A DNA stretch of 64,000 bases from Numida meleagris (taxonomy: Eukaryota > Chordata > Aves > Galliformes > Numididae), in contig NC_034409.1 in assembly GCF_002078875.1 (NCBI RefSeq), positions 14,795,111 through 14,859,110 on the forward strand, read 5' to 3'. Shown here in pieces: positions 34,801 through 49,800 of this stretch; the stretch's first letter is position 1, and each line of letters starts with the position of its first letter. A program made the position numbers and the translations under genes. The notes beneath the pieces are model-generated. The model worked only from the letters and a program-made list of their open reading frames with translations, did not search any database and was not told where the DNA came from.

Positions 34801-37800
34801 TATAATTTTCCTATCAATGGCAATAATGTGAGGCAGAAATCTTATTTTTATAGTAACTATTCTTTCTGTACAAAACACTAAAAATAAAACAGTCCCTTTA
34901 CAGCACTAATACTGTAGCTATCGGGACCAGAAGGACTCATAATGCTGTGGTAGTGAATCTGGACTCGGTAGCTGGCACACTTACAGCTGAGGACTGAACA
35001 GACTATGAGCTCGCTGCACCACAGCAGCCCGATGAGGTGACGGGTACAGCATATATGTCATCAGTCTGAGTCCAAGCCTGGGACACTCCTCCAGCTTTGC
35101 TGCCATCTGCCCGTGACCCAAGCCTGAAAAAAGCATCTGAATGACTTTCAACAAGCGTAAGTGCTGGGTGCTGCACCGAGCTCGTAACAACCCCATGTGG
35201 CAGCACAGGTTCAGGGAAGAGCAGCTGGAAAGCCATCCAGCAGAACAGGACCTGGTGGTGCTGGCTGGCAGCTGGCTGAAGGAGAGCCACCAGTGTGCTC
35301 AGGTGGGCAAGAAAACCAGTAGTGCTCTGGCCTGCATCGGAGCAGTGTGGCAGCAGGACTGGGGAAGTGACTGTATCCTTGTACGTGGCACCGGTGAAGC
35401 CACGCCTTAAGTGCTGGGCTGGGTTCTGTGCCCGTCACTACAGGAGGACATCGAGTTGCTTGAGTGTGTGTGGAAAAGAGCAATGAAGCTGGTGAAGGGA
35501 CTAGAACACAGGTGTCATGAGGAGCAACTGAAGGAACTGGGGCTGTTTAGTCAGGAGAAAAGGAGGCTGAGGGGAGACCTCACTGCACTCTACAACCACC
35601 TGGAAGGCAGTTGCAGTGAGAAAGTGTCAGTGTCTCTTCTTGAGTGACAAGTGATAGGATGTGAGGAAATGGTCACATGCAGCGCCAGGGGAGGTTTAGA
35701 TGGGGCAGTGGGAAGAATTTCTTCATGGAGAGGTTAATCAGGCATTGGAATGGGCTGCTCAGGGAGGTGGTGGAGTCCCCCATCCCTGGTGGTATTTAAG
35801 AGATATGCGGATACGGCACTAAGGGACCTGGTTTAATGACGGGATTTGGTAGGTCAGGTTGGCGGCTGGACTTGATGATCTCACAGGTCTTTTCCAACCT
35901 AAATGACTCCGTGATTCTGTGACTCTTGAATAAGTATGGTAGAAGAAAAGCAGGAAATTAGTAATAAAGGAAAAATAATTAAAACACAATGAGCTCCACA
36001 GGAAGAGAAACCAGAAGCATAAAACTTAAGATGGAGAATCAACACAGGCAGACACAGATTAAGACAACGCCTATAGGACAGAGGACAGTGAGAGCTGCAC
36101 TGAAGCACAGCACAAAGGGTACAGGGAAGATGGCTGCATTCATGTGCTGATCAGTCACAAGCCAGGGGAGAGCTGTTGTTTTCTGCATTCAGCTAACACT
36201 GGTCTGTCTGCCACTGAGCGAAGATGACAGCGGTAGAATAGTATGAATGAATGGAACAAGGAAAATGCTAATCTGTTCCTGGAACGCCACATCAGACAGA
36301 AGCCAGTGATCCTAAACTTGGCACCAATTTCAAAGAAGTGTTTGTCATTTGATGGCTTTACTTACCTAGCTGAGCTGTTAGCATGACTCGAATAGAGTCA
36401 CAGAAGTTATCTATAACTCGTACAGGGCGACGTGTCGATAAGTCAAGTAGCAGGATATGTCCTCCTCCTGTCCCTACCCACAGTGCAGTATTTTTCTGCA
36501 GGCAAATTGTCTTCACTCTTCCAGAATAAGCAACTTTATGTTTTGATTCTTTATTTAGTTTTTCCACTTCATCCCTACAAGCGTGGAAAGAATTTGTATT
36601 AAATTTTGGTGGCACGCTATCCCGTAGCTGCTAGAATGTCTCCCTCAATACCAGCCTTTTAAATGATCATTCATCAAGACTAACCGCAAAAATCTCATGC
36701 TAAGCAGTTGATTTGCTTTAAACAATCTGAGATGAAAACTACTGGACTTCTAAGAGCCAGCTGGTGTGCTGGAAAAGATCTTTAAATAGGAGGCAGGTAC
36801 GCTCCTCTGTTTTCTCTTAGTTTGCAGGGGAACAAGGTCACTGCAGAGAGGGAGGAGCAGACCTAGAGCTCCTCTTAGCCTTCACCATAAAAATCAAAGG
36901 GACATAGAACATTAAGGAAGAGGAACAATTTAAATGCAAATGTAAATTGCTGTCACTGCTACTAAAACTCGGATCTATAGAGAAGATATTTTTCGTCACA
37001 GGATGCAGGCAGTAACTGAGCACAAATCATGAGTATCTTACCAGATCAGATAAGGACAGCAAAAGACTTTCTTCTCACTTCAGTAGAGTTAAATTAATCT
37101 TCTTGAAATCACAAATTGTGAAATATAATAAAGGTCTTAGAGAACTGAGATTCTGCATGGGATATTTTGATTTTCTGGGCCAGAAGAGGGGAAAGAAATT
37201 CTCCCAATGAACTGGGCAAGCCCCTTCTCTCCACAAATGTGAGGTATATATATCTAGCACATCATATATATAGGCTGGAGAAGGCAACCTGCAGTCAGCT
37301 TTCTATGCAAGAGGCCATCAGTTTGAAATAAAGTACTTACTTAAGAAAATGCGCACAGTCAATTAGTTCAGAAAGTTTTTCTGTCTTCTTGTCCCAGATT
37401 TCCACAAAATGGCTGTTCTTCTTTGCCAAGTAGATGGATTTGTCTACTGCTATTGAAATAATGTTTGCATCACTGTAAGCGTTATGACAGAACCTAGAAG
37501 AGAGAAGAACTCCAGTCAGAATCACAGAAAACATCCAGCAGAAAAAAAATTTGAATATTACAAAGTTGTCTGTAACTTTTAAAGAGATTAATTCAGCTTT
37601 AAAACCCAAGTGTGCTAGGATACAACCGACAGGGCTTGCTGTAACCTTCCTGCAGTTTGAAGCAAATTCTCACAGTAGTGAGGTTGCACTGGGGATATCC
37701 CTGGAGGTGTATTCCAAGTCTTTCCTGCCTGTCTGCTCAAATCACAAACGCTCACATCGCACCAAGGCAAACTCCACCTTTTTTTTCCTACCACTCTTTC

Positions 37801-40800
37801 AGTACTTGGAGCTACCTGACAGCTGCTCCAGGGCCCACAAGACCACAAGGGTCACTTACCGAGGATGACTAAGCCCAAAAAGCAGCAGTGAGGTTAAGTT
37901 CACCTTGCTCTGCTCGTCTCACTGCAGCCAATTGCTTTTTGGACTGCTTTTCTCAACATATGAATTGGGTTCTAATGCCAGATCCACACATCAAACTACG
38001 ACTAGCCCTGCAATTAATCAGCGTTACCTTATTTCACTGCCTCTTCAATTTGTCTTGAAGAGCAGCTCCAAATCACAGACACCTGACAACAGACTCAGCA
38101 ACACTGCTGCTTTCCCTAATGTTACTTGTTTCTGACAGTTTCATTTTCTGAACTGCACAGTTTTGCTCCTACGAGGCTTTAGGTGTTCCTGTGACATACT
38201 TTTCATCTTGCCATTGAACTGAATTCTACCAAAGCTTTAGTTTCTTGCTTTATGTTAACACGTTATTTTCCAAAGGAAATTCGTTCCCTCGAATAATTAT
38301 CTCTATTTGTATTACATCAAACACTGTATTACCCACTCAGGAAAAACTCCCATAACTTCAGAGCAGGATTTACCCAGATAAGAATTATAGCTCCAAAAAC
38401 TTCAGCCTCTAATTCCTAAATACTGAGAGGTCAGCAGTCACACAGGATTTACCTACACAGGGCAAAGACAGGTGCGCACACCAAACCAACACATAAGGAC
38501 AAACACTGCACTAAACATGTGAGTGTAGCTCTGAGTAAAGCAATCAAAGCTTGCACAAATGCCATCAAGGGAGAAAAGTGATCGTTAGCATTTATACAGT
38601 TTTTAAACATATGCTGACTTCATAAATCCTTTCTGTAGTAACATTGCGTTTCCCCTGTTTAAAAGCAGCAATGAATACTTTACACATTACTCAGTGCTCT
38701 TATTTTAATGCATACTGCACTTCACTGATATTATGGAAGGAAAATAATGGAAAGAAGAATTTAAAAGACCCAAACAGATCTAGAACAAGACATTATATCA
38801 AAGTACTGTCAGAAATCTTTGACACAAACGAGAAAAGAGCCAAGTGATGTTACATAAAAAAAACTTACAGTTGGCTTGACTTTGTTTCAATCAGCTTTTG
38901 GACAGAGAAATCACTAGATAAAGCTATGAGCTTTGTTCCACAGCCTCCCCAGATTATATTTTTTTCAGACAAATACGTGGATTCATTTAAGCACATCAGT
39001 GGTGTGCTAACATTTCCTATTGTTAGTATCTTCAAGGGTGTTGCACCCTTACACTGCGGGAAGAAATATACTCTCCATTAGAAACAAGGAGCACACAGAC
39101 ACACAAAGTAGAAAGTGTGAAAACAGCAGCACACAACCCGCAGAATATTCTCACAGCTAGATCTTCGGAACCGTTCTCTCTCTGCAGAATGGCAGGGGCT
39201 GTGGGCCCATTATAGATGCCCAGAGAAAACAGCCTGCGTGAGCAGAAATAAACAGCACAGAGCTGGGACTCACACCTTCTGCAACCGCTGGCCCAGTTCA
39301 AGAAAGCCACAGCCACGTCCTAGAGAAATTCCAGACCAGGCCATATTCTTGTCCTGCAGTGCATCGCAACTCTGTAACTGCCCTGAGTTGCCTACGGCCG
39401 GGAGCGAACCCTCAGGAAGCAGCCGACAGGAACGGCTGCTGGCATTTCTTTATCTGCTCTCTGAACAGAACTCTGACCCCTAGGGAATCTAAACAACACT
39501 GTCTTCTTGAAGTATCTGTTCTACAGAGGGAAAATGTAGTGTGATTGAAAAGAAAAAAAGGAACTACAATAGCAATAACTAAAGGAGATGGTCTCAGAAT
39601 ATTCTAAATAGCAACTGTTAATGCCACTCTCTAGTCAGGCTTATTAAAGTCACAGAATTGTGGAACTGTCAAGTCCTGAAATGAGAAATAATTTTCCCCT
39701 CTTAACTATCAGCTAGAATGTTTATTGTCAAACATGTGCAGCTCCCCTTAGACTGTACAGAAAAATGATTTTTAATTTTGGAGAAGCAACTTAAAAATAA
39801 GCTGCATGAAATAAAAGTCACTATCAGTAACTGCTTTACATACTACAGTATTTTTAGAACAGACAGGAAAGAATAAATCTACCTTTACTGCTCTGTCTTC
39901 AAACACTGCCAGTCTGCCATCAGCTGTGCCTACCAGAAAGAAATTCTTCTGTTTGCTGAAATAAAATAAAACAAAATAAAATAATGGTTTCAAAAAAATG
40001 CACTGATCAGGTAAGACAAAAATTAAATTAGTAACCTCTGGTGCTCCGAGTTTCACTGAGCACTAAAAGCAAATACAACCAGCTGTGGTCAGGAATGTAG
40101 TTTCCAGTTACACTGGGTACACTGGGTAAGTGAAAACATGAACAACGTAGGCAGCTGTTTGAACAAAACCATCTCATGAATGTACAGCTGTCACCTTCTG
40201 AACATCTCTGTTCAGTGGCATTTTCAAAACGTAACACAAAATATTAAAAATCACATATACCTTTGCTTTGAAAGTGAATTACAGTATAAACAGGTGATAG
40301 AATCTGACATCTTCTGCAGACGGTGCCGTCTTGTTTCATCTTCTGTGTTAACTGCCCACAGAGATCCAGAATGGGTTCCTGCCACAATCCAGTTTTCTTT
40401 CTCAGTAGGAAGGGTCACTAACGCCAAGCTTAAAATTTTACTATCTGCAATATCCTGAGTCAGAAAAGAAACAACAAAAAGCCCAACAACCCGGTTATGT
40501 TTTCAATGCAGGTAAATACTAGTAAATTGCTGGCAGCAAAAATAAAGTACAATCTTCCTGGGCATTGAGTCTTCCCGTGAAAGTTTTCTCCGTGACATCT
40601 AATTCCTGATCAGCAGAACGCAACTTCAACTGTACCATCCATCTGCAGAGCGCTGGGAAGGACGCCTCAAACAGCACACAGGAAAATCTCTAAGATGAAT
40701 ACTGAAAAAAATATTTTCTCTCCCTGTTCTAACGAAGGTCTCAAAGCTATCAGAGCATTAAGCAAATGGAGCTACACAATACTGGTTCAGTTTAGTTGCT

Positions 40801-43800
40801 AACAATAAAGCTGCGAGTCTAACTTTTTTTTTCCATTTTAGTTTTAGAAAAATAAGCCATACAATTTATCCCGAGTCTACTAATTCAAATGTATCATGGT
40901 CAACAGATGGCAGATACTTTATGGAAATACAATTTAAAAAGCTTTGATGATGAGTCATACTCAGTTCTGGAAGATGAAGAGAAACATATGGACATCACAG
41001 CTCATCAAGCCTGGGTAAAACTTTCCTACTGGGATGAACAAAAAGCAAATCAAGAGAGCTGAAGGTCATCACCCAAAGCGTCAGAAGGAGGTGATGTTCC
41101 CGGGAAGAGAGGAATTGGTAAGAGACTAGCTGGATTGTTAAAGGACATGGAGATGCAAAGGGCTGCATAGCTACTACTTCTTGACCTAGCCTCCATGCTA
41201 GAAATAGCTTCCATAGAATCACAGAATGGCTCGGGTTGGAAGGGACCCCAAGGATCATCAAGTTCCAACCCCCATCACAGTGTAAGAAAGAAACATGGTG
41301 TTGGAAAGACAGTGTTAGTCAAAAGTTCAGGCAGGGTGGCAGGAAGAGAGGAAAAGAGAGTGTTTCTGTTATATTTCATAGACACAAGGATGATTCATTT
41401 ATAAGATATCTTTGTTCTCTCCAAGATCTCTCAAAGCTGAACTGTCCAGAAGCAATATCCTACTGTTCAAATGCAGTTAACTCTTCTGAAACACATCTGG
41501 GTGCCAACAAAGTTAGAATAAATGACAACTTCCACACATACCTCACAAGTATGTCCATCTGTATTTAGGTTAACAAATGAAAGCTGTGCTTTTTCTGTGT
41601 TCCCATTGCCTATCCAGACTCCTGCTTTCTTGCAGCTTTGATTGGTGGCTACCATGCACTCTGCTGTGGAAGTGCTGGGTATTGAAACATACCTCATCAA
41701 ACAGATAAGCTCTGCGGAATTCAAAATCTCATACACCTACAAAGAAAGCCACAGCACGCACATGGTAATAACAAGGGCTTGCACAGGGATAAATAAATAA
41801 CAAGGAATGGATAACAATGCTTTATGGAATACAAACAATCTACCTCAGCAAGTCTGCTGATTTATATACTGCTATTGATGAGCAATGTTCACCGAGCATC
41901 TTTACCTTCATTTTCTTATTTTTCAGGAAATCAATGGGATTAAGGCATGTTTCAAAATTTCATGTCAAAGAGCAATACGATGTGTGATAACAGACAGTAG
42001 ATTTCAGATCCACATCACTGTTCCTCCTCTTACATGCACGGAACAGCGTAAGGATTCTGTGCTGATATTATACAACAAAGTCCTTTTTGCATAACTCTAG
42101 TAAAAAATAGAAGCAATCTGGGCTCTGTTTCACTATCATCACTACTGAGCAAAACAAGGGAAAACAGAAGGCTACAATAAATGGTTGGTAGATTTGAATG
42201 GAACAGTTTATCCTGGGTAATCAGGGCAGGCAATATTCCATGGTTGTTTCTTTTCCAGAGAAGGAGAACAACATTAAAAACACTGCCTCTTACTAAGGAA
42301 AACCTGCCATTTCTTTTTAGAAAGCATAATAACTTCATGGTATCATCTATCACAAAAATACTAATAAATACACTAAGTAATACCTGGGAAGATGTTGGTC
42401 GTTCCTGAGGGTTTTCCTTCAAGCATTTTTTAATTAAATGTTCAACTTTAGGCCAGGGGGCACAGCCATATTCTTTGACAGGATCTTAAATGAAAAATTA
42501 GATAAATTCTTAGCCAGCCTTTTACAGCGGAACTGCAAGTTCTGAATAACTTTCTCCTTCTTTTAAGAATTCATCTAACTTCTTACAAAACTGTTCTAAG
42601 TATTACCACGCTCTGAGGCAAAACGTCAGTACGAACAGCTTGGAATTGCTCATCTGCTATTACAGAAAAATGAGAGTCCCAGAGTTAGAGTCTTTTTCAT
42701 TAAAAGCAGTTAAAGCAAATGGATTCAGTCCCTCTTCATGAGGACTGAATCAGATACGTGTGAGTTATGTTATGATTCACGCTGACCACTCAAGGGCATG
42801 TAATTTCTGTCCACAGTCTTTTCAATTTTCTCTTCATTTTTTTCTTCCCAAATCTATTCTGTGTTTGGTAATACAGATGAACTTTCAATAAAATGTACTG
42901 CAGTTCAGATAAGCAACTCCAAACAGTATTTGTGAGAGATGGAAATTGAAATTCCCACTCAGCGCTTTGAATGTGCATCTTATCACTACAGGCGCTGACC
43001 ACTGTAGGAACAAATCACTCAAGAGTAACAGTGCTCGTACTGCTTTTCTTTTTGACCCATCAACATCCACAGCAGATACTCCAGTCCTACATTAGGCAGA
43101 GGTAGCATGAATAAGGATTGAATAAGACCAACAAATGAACATATTCTGTTCAGCAAACAACGGGCTCTGTTTACTTGTGAACTCAGGCAGTCCCCTCTGT
43201 GCTGGAAATATATAAATGATGACCATGTATACAGATGGAGCTGTATTATCTCCAGAAATTAATACTTCTGATCATTATTATGAACTGGACTCCTCTCCTT
43301 ACAGAGTAGAAAATGTATGAACTCTCTATCCCTCAAATGGAGAAGACATATCAGATCAACTGCCCTTTCCCAGATGGAATGACTTTTCAGACTTAAAGAA
43401 CATTTCATATCTTCCATTGCAGAGCAATAAATGAGAACACCATGAGCTACACTTCTCAGCTGACTACGTCATGTCCAGCCTGCTTAGTCTTTCTTCAGCA
43501 ACCAACAACTACATATTGCAATGCACATGATATTTGAAGAACACTACGTAGCTAGGCAGGGACTTCCAATGCCTGACACGTTAAAGGGGATTACTATTTA
43601 AAACCTTTAGGAGTGGTGGCTGCTCTTTGAGGTATTGTATTTATAAGTCTTTTCAAAAGATTTTGAGATAAGGAGCTTCTCAGTAATGGATTTTTTAATG
43701 TAATGTATCATGATCAAATAAGAGAAGTAGATTTCTTTTAACAATACCTTACATGATATACATAAACAAAGTAGCACGTAAGGGTCAAGTTCTGGCATGG

Positions 43801-46800
43801 TTTTAGAAGATACCTCTAGCAATGCTCATTTAAGTTAGGTCTGGACAAAATAGCAAGTATAGAAAATCCCTATTTCTTTATAAAATGAACAAGCTTGTTG
43901 CCTTGAAATTACAACCAACATAATATTGAATAGATGCCTATTTCTCACTGTTTTAAGACTGTGTGGAATTAGGAGAAGTTTCTAAAAAGTGTTATTGTTT
44001 AAGCTCTTCCTCTGATCACCATCAGATAGAATATAAAACAAGTGGTGTTATTTTCAGGAGGCAGAGCAAATGGCCCGCTTTCACTCTAAATCTAGAAGAA
44101 ACAAGGCATACCTGGTAACTTTCCTTGTATTGCTAACTCATCAAATTCATTTGGAAACTTCACACCTTCCATTATTCTACCTCCTCCTGTTAAAATGTCA
44201 TAGAGAAGCAAGCCAAATGAATACACATCAGCTTGCTGATTGTAAATAACATTTCCTCTGGCAACCTCTGGCGCTCGAAATCCTGCAAATAAATAATTCA
44301 TTAATAGTTATGATTCATACCAAGTTGAAGTTATCTTTATTCTTGCAAGAGTAAACACTTACTGATGAAAATATCAGAGGAAGTAAACCAAAAATGTCAC
44401 ACTATTTCTGGGCTGGAATAGTTTGCATGTGGCAGACTACCCAAAATATCAGCAATCAGTGTAAAGGAAGGAGACAGTACATTAGTTACAGACCTCCTGC
44501 ACCAATACGCATAAAATAATTGATTTATCATGAAAATTAAAATGAAGACAACTCTGCAGTCCTTACGAAGGTCTAACACTTAACACCTGAAGCCATACGT
44601 CATAAACAATTTCAAAGACCTGAAGGAACCATTCAAAGTTCTTCAAGTGATCAATGCTTTAGAATGGATGCTAACAAGTTCTCTCTTAGGTGAGAGAACA
44701 GTGCTGGTATTCACTGCCTTAAAAAAAAAGACCTATCTACGCATTACTGATAATTAGAACAACAAACACTTTTCGCAGTATAATTTCATTATCTTAAAAT
44801 CCATACTAAAACAAGACAGGACAGAGTCAAAACGAGTGCATGTAATTCAATTTGTTCTTTTTTAAAACCTTTAGTATACTTCTCCCTTCCAACTCTAAGG
44901 ATTCTATGATTCTCAATTCTTCTAAAAGCACGAATGGAAGAAAGGCAGAGGGGTATAAATCTGGTACCACAATGCGTAACAAGACCATGACTACATATTG
45001 GGATTTCAACTACAGTGTAGATCCGAGGTACTTCTTCCAAACTAAAATAAAAATGTATTAACTATTTTTTTGAATCAATGTGAACCAAAGCATTTTTCCA
45101 GACCTGGTGTCCCTTCGGAGGTTTTTATTCCCATTCGGCAACAATACTGGGCAATGCCATAGTCAGCTATTTTTGCAATGACAGCTGCATTGGGATACAG
45201 CGTAAAGAGCAACACGTTGTGAGGCTTCAGATCACGGTAAATGATCATTGCTGAATGCAGGTACCTGTAAACCAGTAAAGTATTTATTAAAAGCAATCAT
45301 AATTCAGAGATACATGTGCGCACAAACACTAAATGCATCATTCCCACAACGGTAAATTGTGCCTTCAAATGTTAAATAATGTGTAACAAAAAGGTCAAGT
45401 ACCACCAACATGACACTGCCTTACCAAATAATAACTTCAGAATTGTTCTGATATAGTATTTACTGCCACACAAACACTGCAGAATTTTAGTGCCAAGTCT
45501 TATCTGAAGAGCCACTGGCTGTTTGACAACAGTCTCAGAAGTTTAATTTTCTGTGCAAATTTTGCAGATTTTGTGGTTTCACAGTCACACTTCCGTAGCT
45601 TCTGAGGACATTCATGGACTTTCAGAAACATAAAAATGTACTCAATTAATTTCTATGACACTTTAATACAGAATTCACGGCCACATCGCAAATTCCAATC
45701 AATGTTTGTGCCGTATCTCTACTTCTATGAGCACCACTTGTTACCAGAAAAAAAAAACACAACCAAAAAACCGGTAACAAAATCTTGTGTTCTGTATCAG
45801 CTAATCAATCATAAGAATACAGGTATTTGTTTGACCCAGGAAATGTTCTGCTGAAGATGTAAGATAAGATAAGCTTTTCACTTTCAGTATGTCCAAACTG
45901 CAGTTGTATCCCATTTTTACAGTAACACAGAAGTCACATTTACCTTAAGCCATCAGCTACATGTAGAGCTATCCGGTGCTGAAGTGTTCTAGTTAAATTT
46001 GCTTTGTCTTGCTGAAGTAAACGATCAAGAGATCCTTTAAGGGCTAATTCCATCACCAGCATCCGGGGACGGACAGCAGCAGCCAGCAAAGACACTAAGC
46101 TGGGATGATGGAGGTGACAAAGCACTGCAAGCTCCTGAAAATCATAAAATCAGACGAAATACTGTGGGTAGCATAGCTCTGAAATGTTTTGAAATAAAGT
46201 CTTGCACAGTACTTGAGTTTTTTAAGCTCTTTACCAGGGCTGGTATTCCACAAGCAGCACTACAGAAAACAAAGCATCATTTCTTACTTGTCTTAGAAGC
46301 CTGAGGGAAGTATGTTTATTGAAAATCTTTACAGCAACTTCTTCTCCACCGTAGGAAGCACGGTACACTGATCCAAACCCACCATCACCTTTTACAGACA
46401 AAATTGAAAAGAATATTAAAAACAAAGGTGTATCAGTCATTTCTCAAAAACAGCTGGAAGGGTCTAATTTTAAAAAGCGTGGATCATCCGCTGCTGAACT
46501 TCATGATCAATAATCCAAACACATTAAAAATGGTGTCCTAGTATAGGAGTTAATGGAAAATTCAGAACCAAATAGCCTGAAATTCTGTGTATCTTAAAAA
46601 ATACATTTTCTGAAGAGAAATCTCTAAACTGTCTTTCATATGTTGGAGAACTGATTTCAACAGATTTGTCAATGTAAGCCCTTCTAAAAAGACCTACAAA
46701 ATAACACTTACCCAAGAGAAATTCAGGAGCTTTGTCAAATTCCAGCTCATCATTGTTCAACATAATGTTTCTAGGCAAATCAGCCAGGATCAGATCAGGC

Positions 46801-49800
46801 GCAATCTGAGCGATGGGAATGGTATGTCTGGGCTGATCTGGGTTTACTAGGAGGTCTCCTAAGGAAAATAAATTAGAATTGTAAAAAAGCATTGTCAGCA
46901 ATCAAAAGGCACTGAAAGATGCACAGATCTCTAAAAGTGCACATGATGAATATACCTATAATGAAATTCATATATACGCGTGGGCATGTATTATATGTGT
47001 ATATGGATACATATGTAACAGAACACTCACTATCCCATTCAATTTCTACAGTGCCTTAATTGTTTAAACATTTTCCAGGCTCTGTATCTGTACTAATCAA
47101 ATGTGAAAGCAACTGTTGCTATGTCACCACCCAGTTAACCTAGAGATGTGTTTTCTGTCTACAAAAAGAAAGAATTCTGTCAGCACATGAATATCACCTT
47201 TCAAATTACTGCTGTACATGATCCAGAAAGATCAAGTAACAGTTTTACCACGTGCTAGATTCAATTAAATGGATGAACTTGCATTATCAGCATCATGACA
47301 GTAATACTCTTCATTGTTGCCATTTATACACTACTATATTGAGCAGCTGCAATCTGTCCCATATATGTACAGTAATACAGACATCTCTTGGATTACAACA
47401 AAAAAAAGGAGTAAGTTGCTTTTGCCTTACAGTTTTGAATTATTTCTTACAGAAATGACCACATTTTTAAATAACATGAAGTATGCGGATGTTATAAAGT
47501 GGATGCCTTGGATACAAAATTTATCTATGTACTTCAAATGTCATAGACATATATACCTTCTTCAGCTTTCTTAAGTAAGTCATCGAGTAGTATTTTTTTG
47601 TGTTCTTCACCATCCTCAAAACTATACAGAGCCCATTTCTTCAACAGTGTTTCCCCTTCACCACATACATCTATATCCAGCAAACCTGGAAACCATTCTT
47701 CCATAAGAGAATCAATGTGATCCACAACTTGTCCCAAAAGGATGCAACCTTTAACAAACCAAAACAGTGAAATTACAGCCTCTATCTGCCAAACTTACAA
47801 TTTCAAAGCTAAACTCTGCATTCCAAAAGGCAAAAGCACAACAAACCAAAATGCCAAGCTGCAATCAAACTGGAGTACAAATCAGTCTCAGGAATAATTA
47901 ACCTTTTCTGCAAGAAGGTGCCGTAATTTTCAAAAAACTGTCTGGGTTGTTGTCAAATACCGCTGATTCCACTAGACAATAAGCTTCAGGAGACCAATTC
48001 AAGTAGATGCCTTGTCTCCAATACATTCTGTTAGGACGAAGAGCTCGTGCTAGAAAATAGAAAAACCGATTAAAATTCTGATCTCTAATATAAAAGTCAT
48101 TTTTTAAAATATTCAGAATAAGTAATGATATTTAAGTGTTTAATTATCATTGTACACTTATGCTAAATAACAAACAAAATGGAGGCTACAACTTTGCAGT
48201 CAGAACAGCCCCACAGATGCTGAATACGTGTCAAGCGGTCATCAGCTCTATAAGCAAATCTACAAGCTATATATTTAATGAGGTGGTAAGCAACGCAGGG
48301 ATTACACAAATGCTTAAGTACATTCAGCTTTAAATACAGATTATCTTAGGCTACGTGTGAAAAAAATCAGTGATTTAAATCTTTCCTCTATCACACACTC
48401 ATGATATAGCAAGATGCGTCAGGAATTCTGTACATGGGTGCTGGTTATAAGTAGCATTTGTAGATTAGCAATGCATATTTTGCACACCTTCCTCATCATT
48501 ATTTTTCATAAATCACATATAAAAAAATCAAAGATGAATGAAATTGCAAAGTTCAGGGGCTAGATCTGAGGTCAAAACACTGAAATAGTAGAAAAAAATT
48601 ACAGAAAAATCACCAGTTCTGACCAAAGCAGAGCTTTTGGATATTCATACAGGGAGAATAGATTAACCTGTCTTTCTGTGAAGAAAACATATCCTTTCCT
48701 GTATTCTTTGTGGAATCAAACAACAATATTGCACACATATGAAGAGCTACTCTATTTGTAGCACTCAAAGGAGAGAAATAGGCCTCTTTCACCTTTTTCT
48801 TTTGCACATCACTGCGAAGATCTCACGTAGTAATTATTCCTCGATTCTTCTAAATTACAAAAATTACCACTGCTATTTTTCTTACATTTCTGAGTGGCTA
48901 GAAGATAACTAAATCAAAATAGTATTGGGGATTAGAGCTTTCGAATGTAGGTGTTCATGTTTAGAGGAAATATGCTCAGTATTGCTTTGGAAGTAAAAGA
49001 TTTGTACCTCTTCCTGACAGCATGTAAGGTGATATTTCAAGCAACCTGTTGATCAGCCTGGACCAGAACCCCATAGGAAAGTATGGCATCTCATAAAGCC
49101 TGATGATAATTTCTGAATTTTCACAGTGAGGAAGCTCTATAACAGGTCTGTGATCAGACAAACTGAAAGAATAAAAACATTATACCATGTTTAACGATGT
49201 ACTTTATCCAAACTGACTGACAGCGTACATTATTTACGATGTAAAATGTACCCATTAATGAATGAATATTACAAATGATCCAGCATCAGACAGTGTATTT
49301 GCTTATTCTGTTTGTTTGTGATAAAGTAAATTTCTGCTATAATTCAAACTCATCACAACCTTACCAACAACCAGATATCAAATGTACCTGAGACATATAT
49401 CAGGGAACTAAGAGGCATTCAAAAAAAAATTATCTATTCAGCACTTTGAAGACTGTCGAAAAAAAACCAACCATGCAACACTCTTCATTAAGAAAAATAA
49501 GCATTATTTAACACATTAGGGAAATCTGTAACTGAGGCCATTACCTGCTTTAGACAGAGCAAAAAGACCACACTCAGAACATCTTTTGGGTTGCATTTAA
49601 TCACTGCGCTGTTTTGGAGAGATTCTGCCTCTGAGTAACTTGACTGGTTCTGACTCCAAGCAAGTAAGTCATAAGAATTCACGGTTATAATTTACTTTGC
49701 AATAAATATCTGTAATGTTGGCAGACCATGATGTAAGGCTAAATTATAGTCTTCCTGTTGTGGAGCATGATAACTATTAAAGAAGTACTTTCCTCATAAA

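Noticed and set aside
44789..45040. Reverse-strand 83-codon frame near LRRK2 exon 41 considered as an extra exon
   Set aside because: It falls in intron 41. Exons 41 and 42 join in phase without it, and the human protein has nothing between them.
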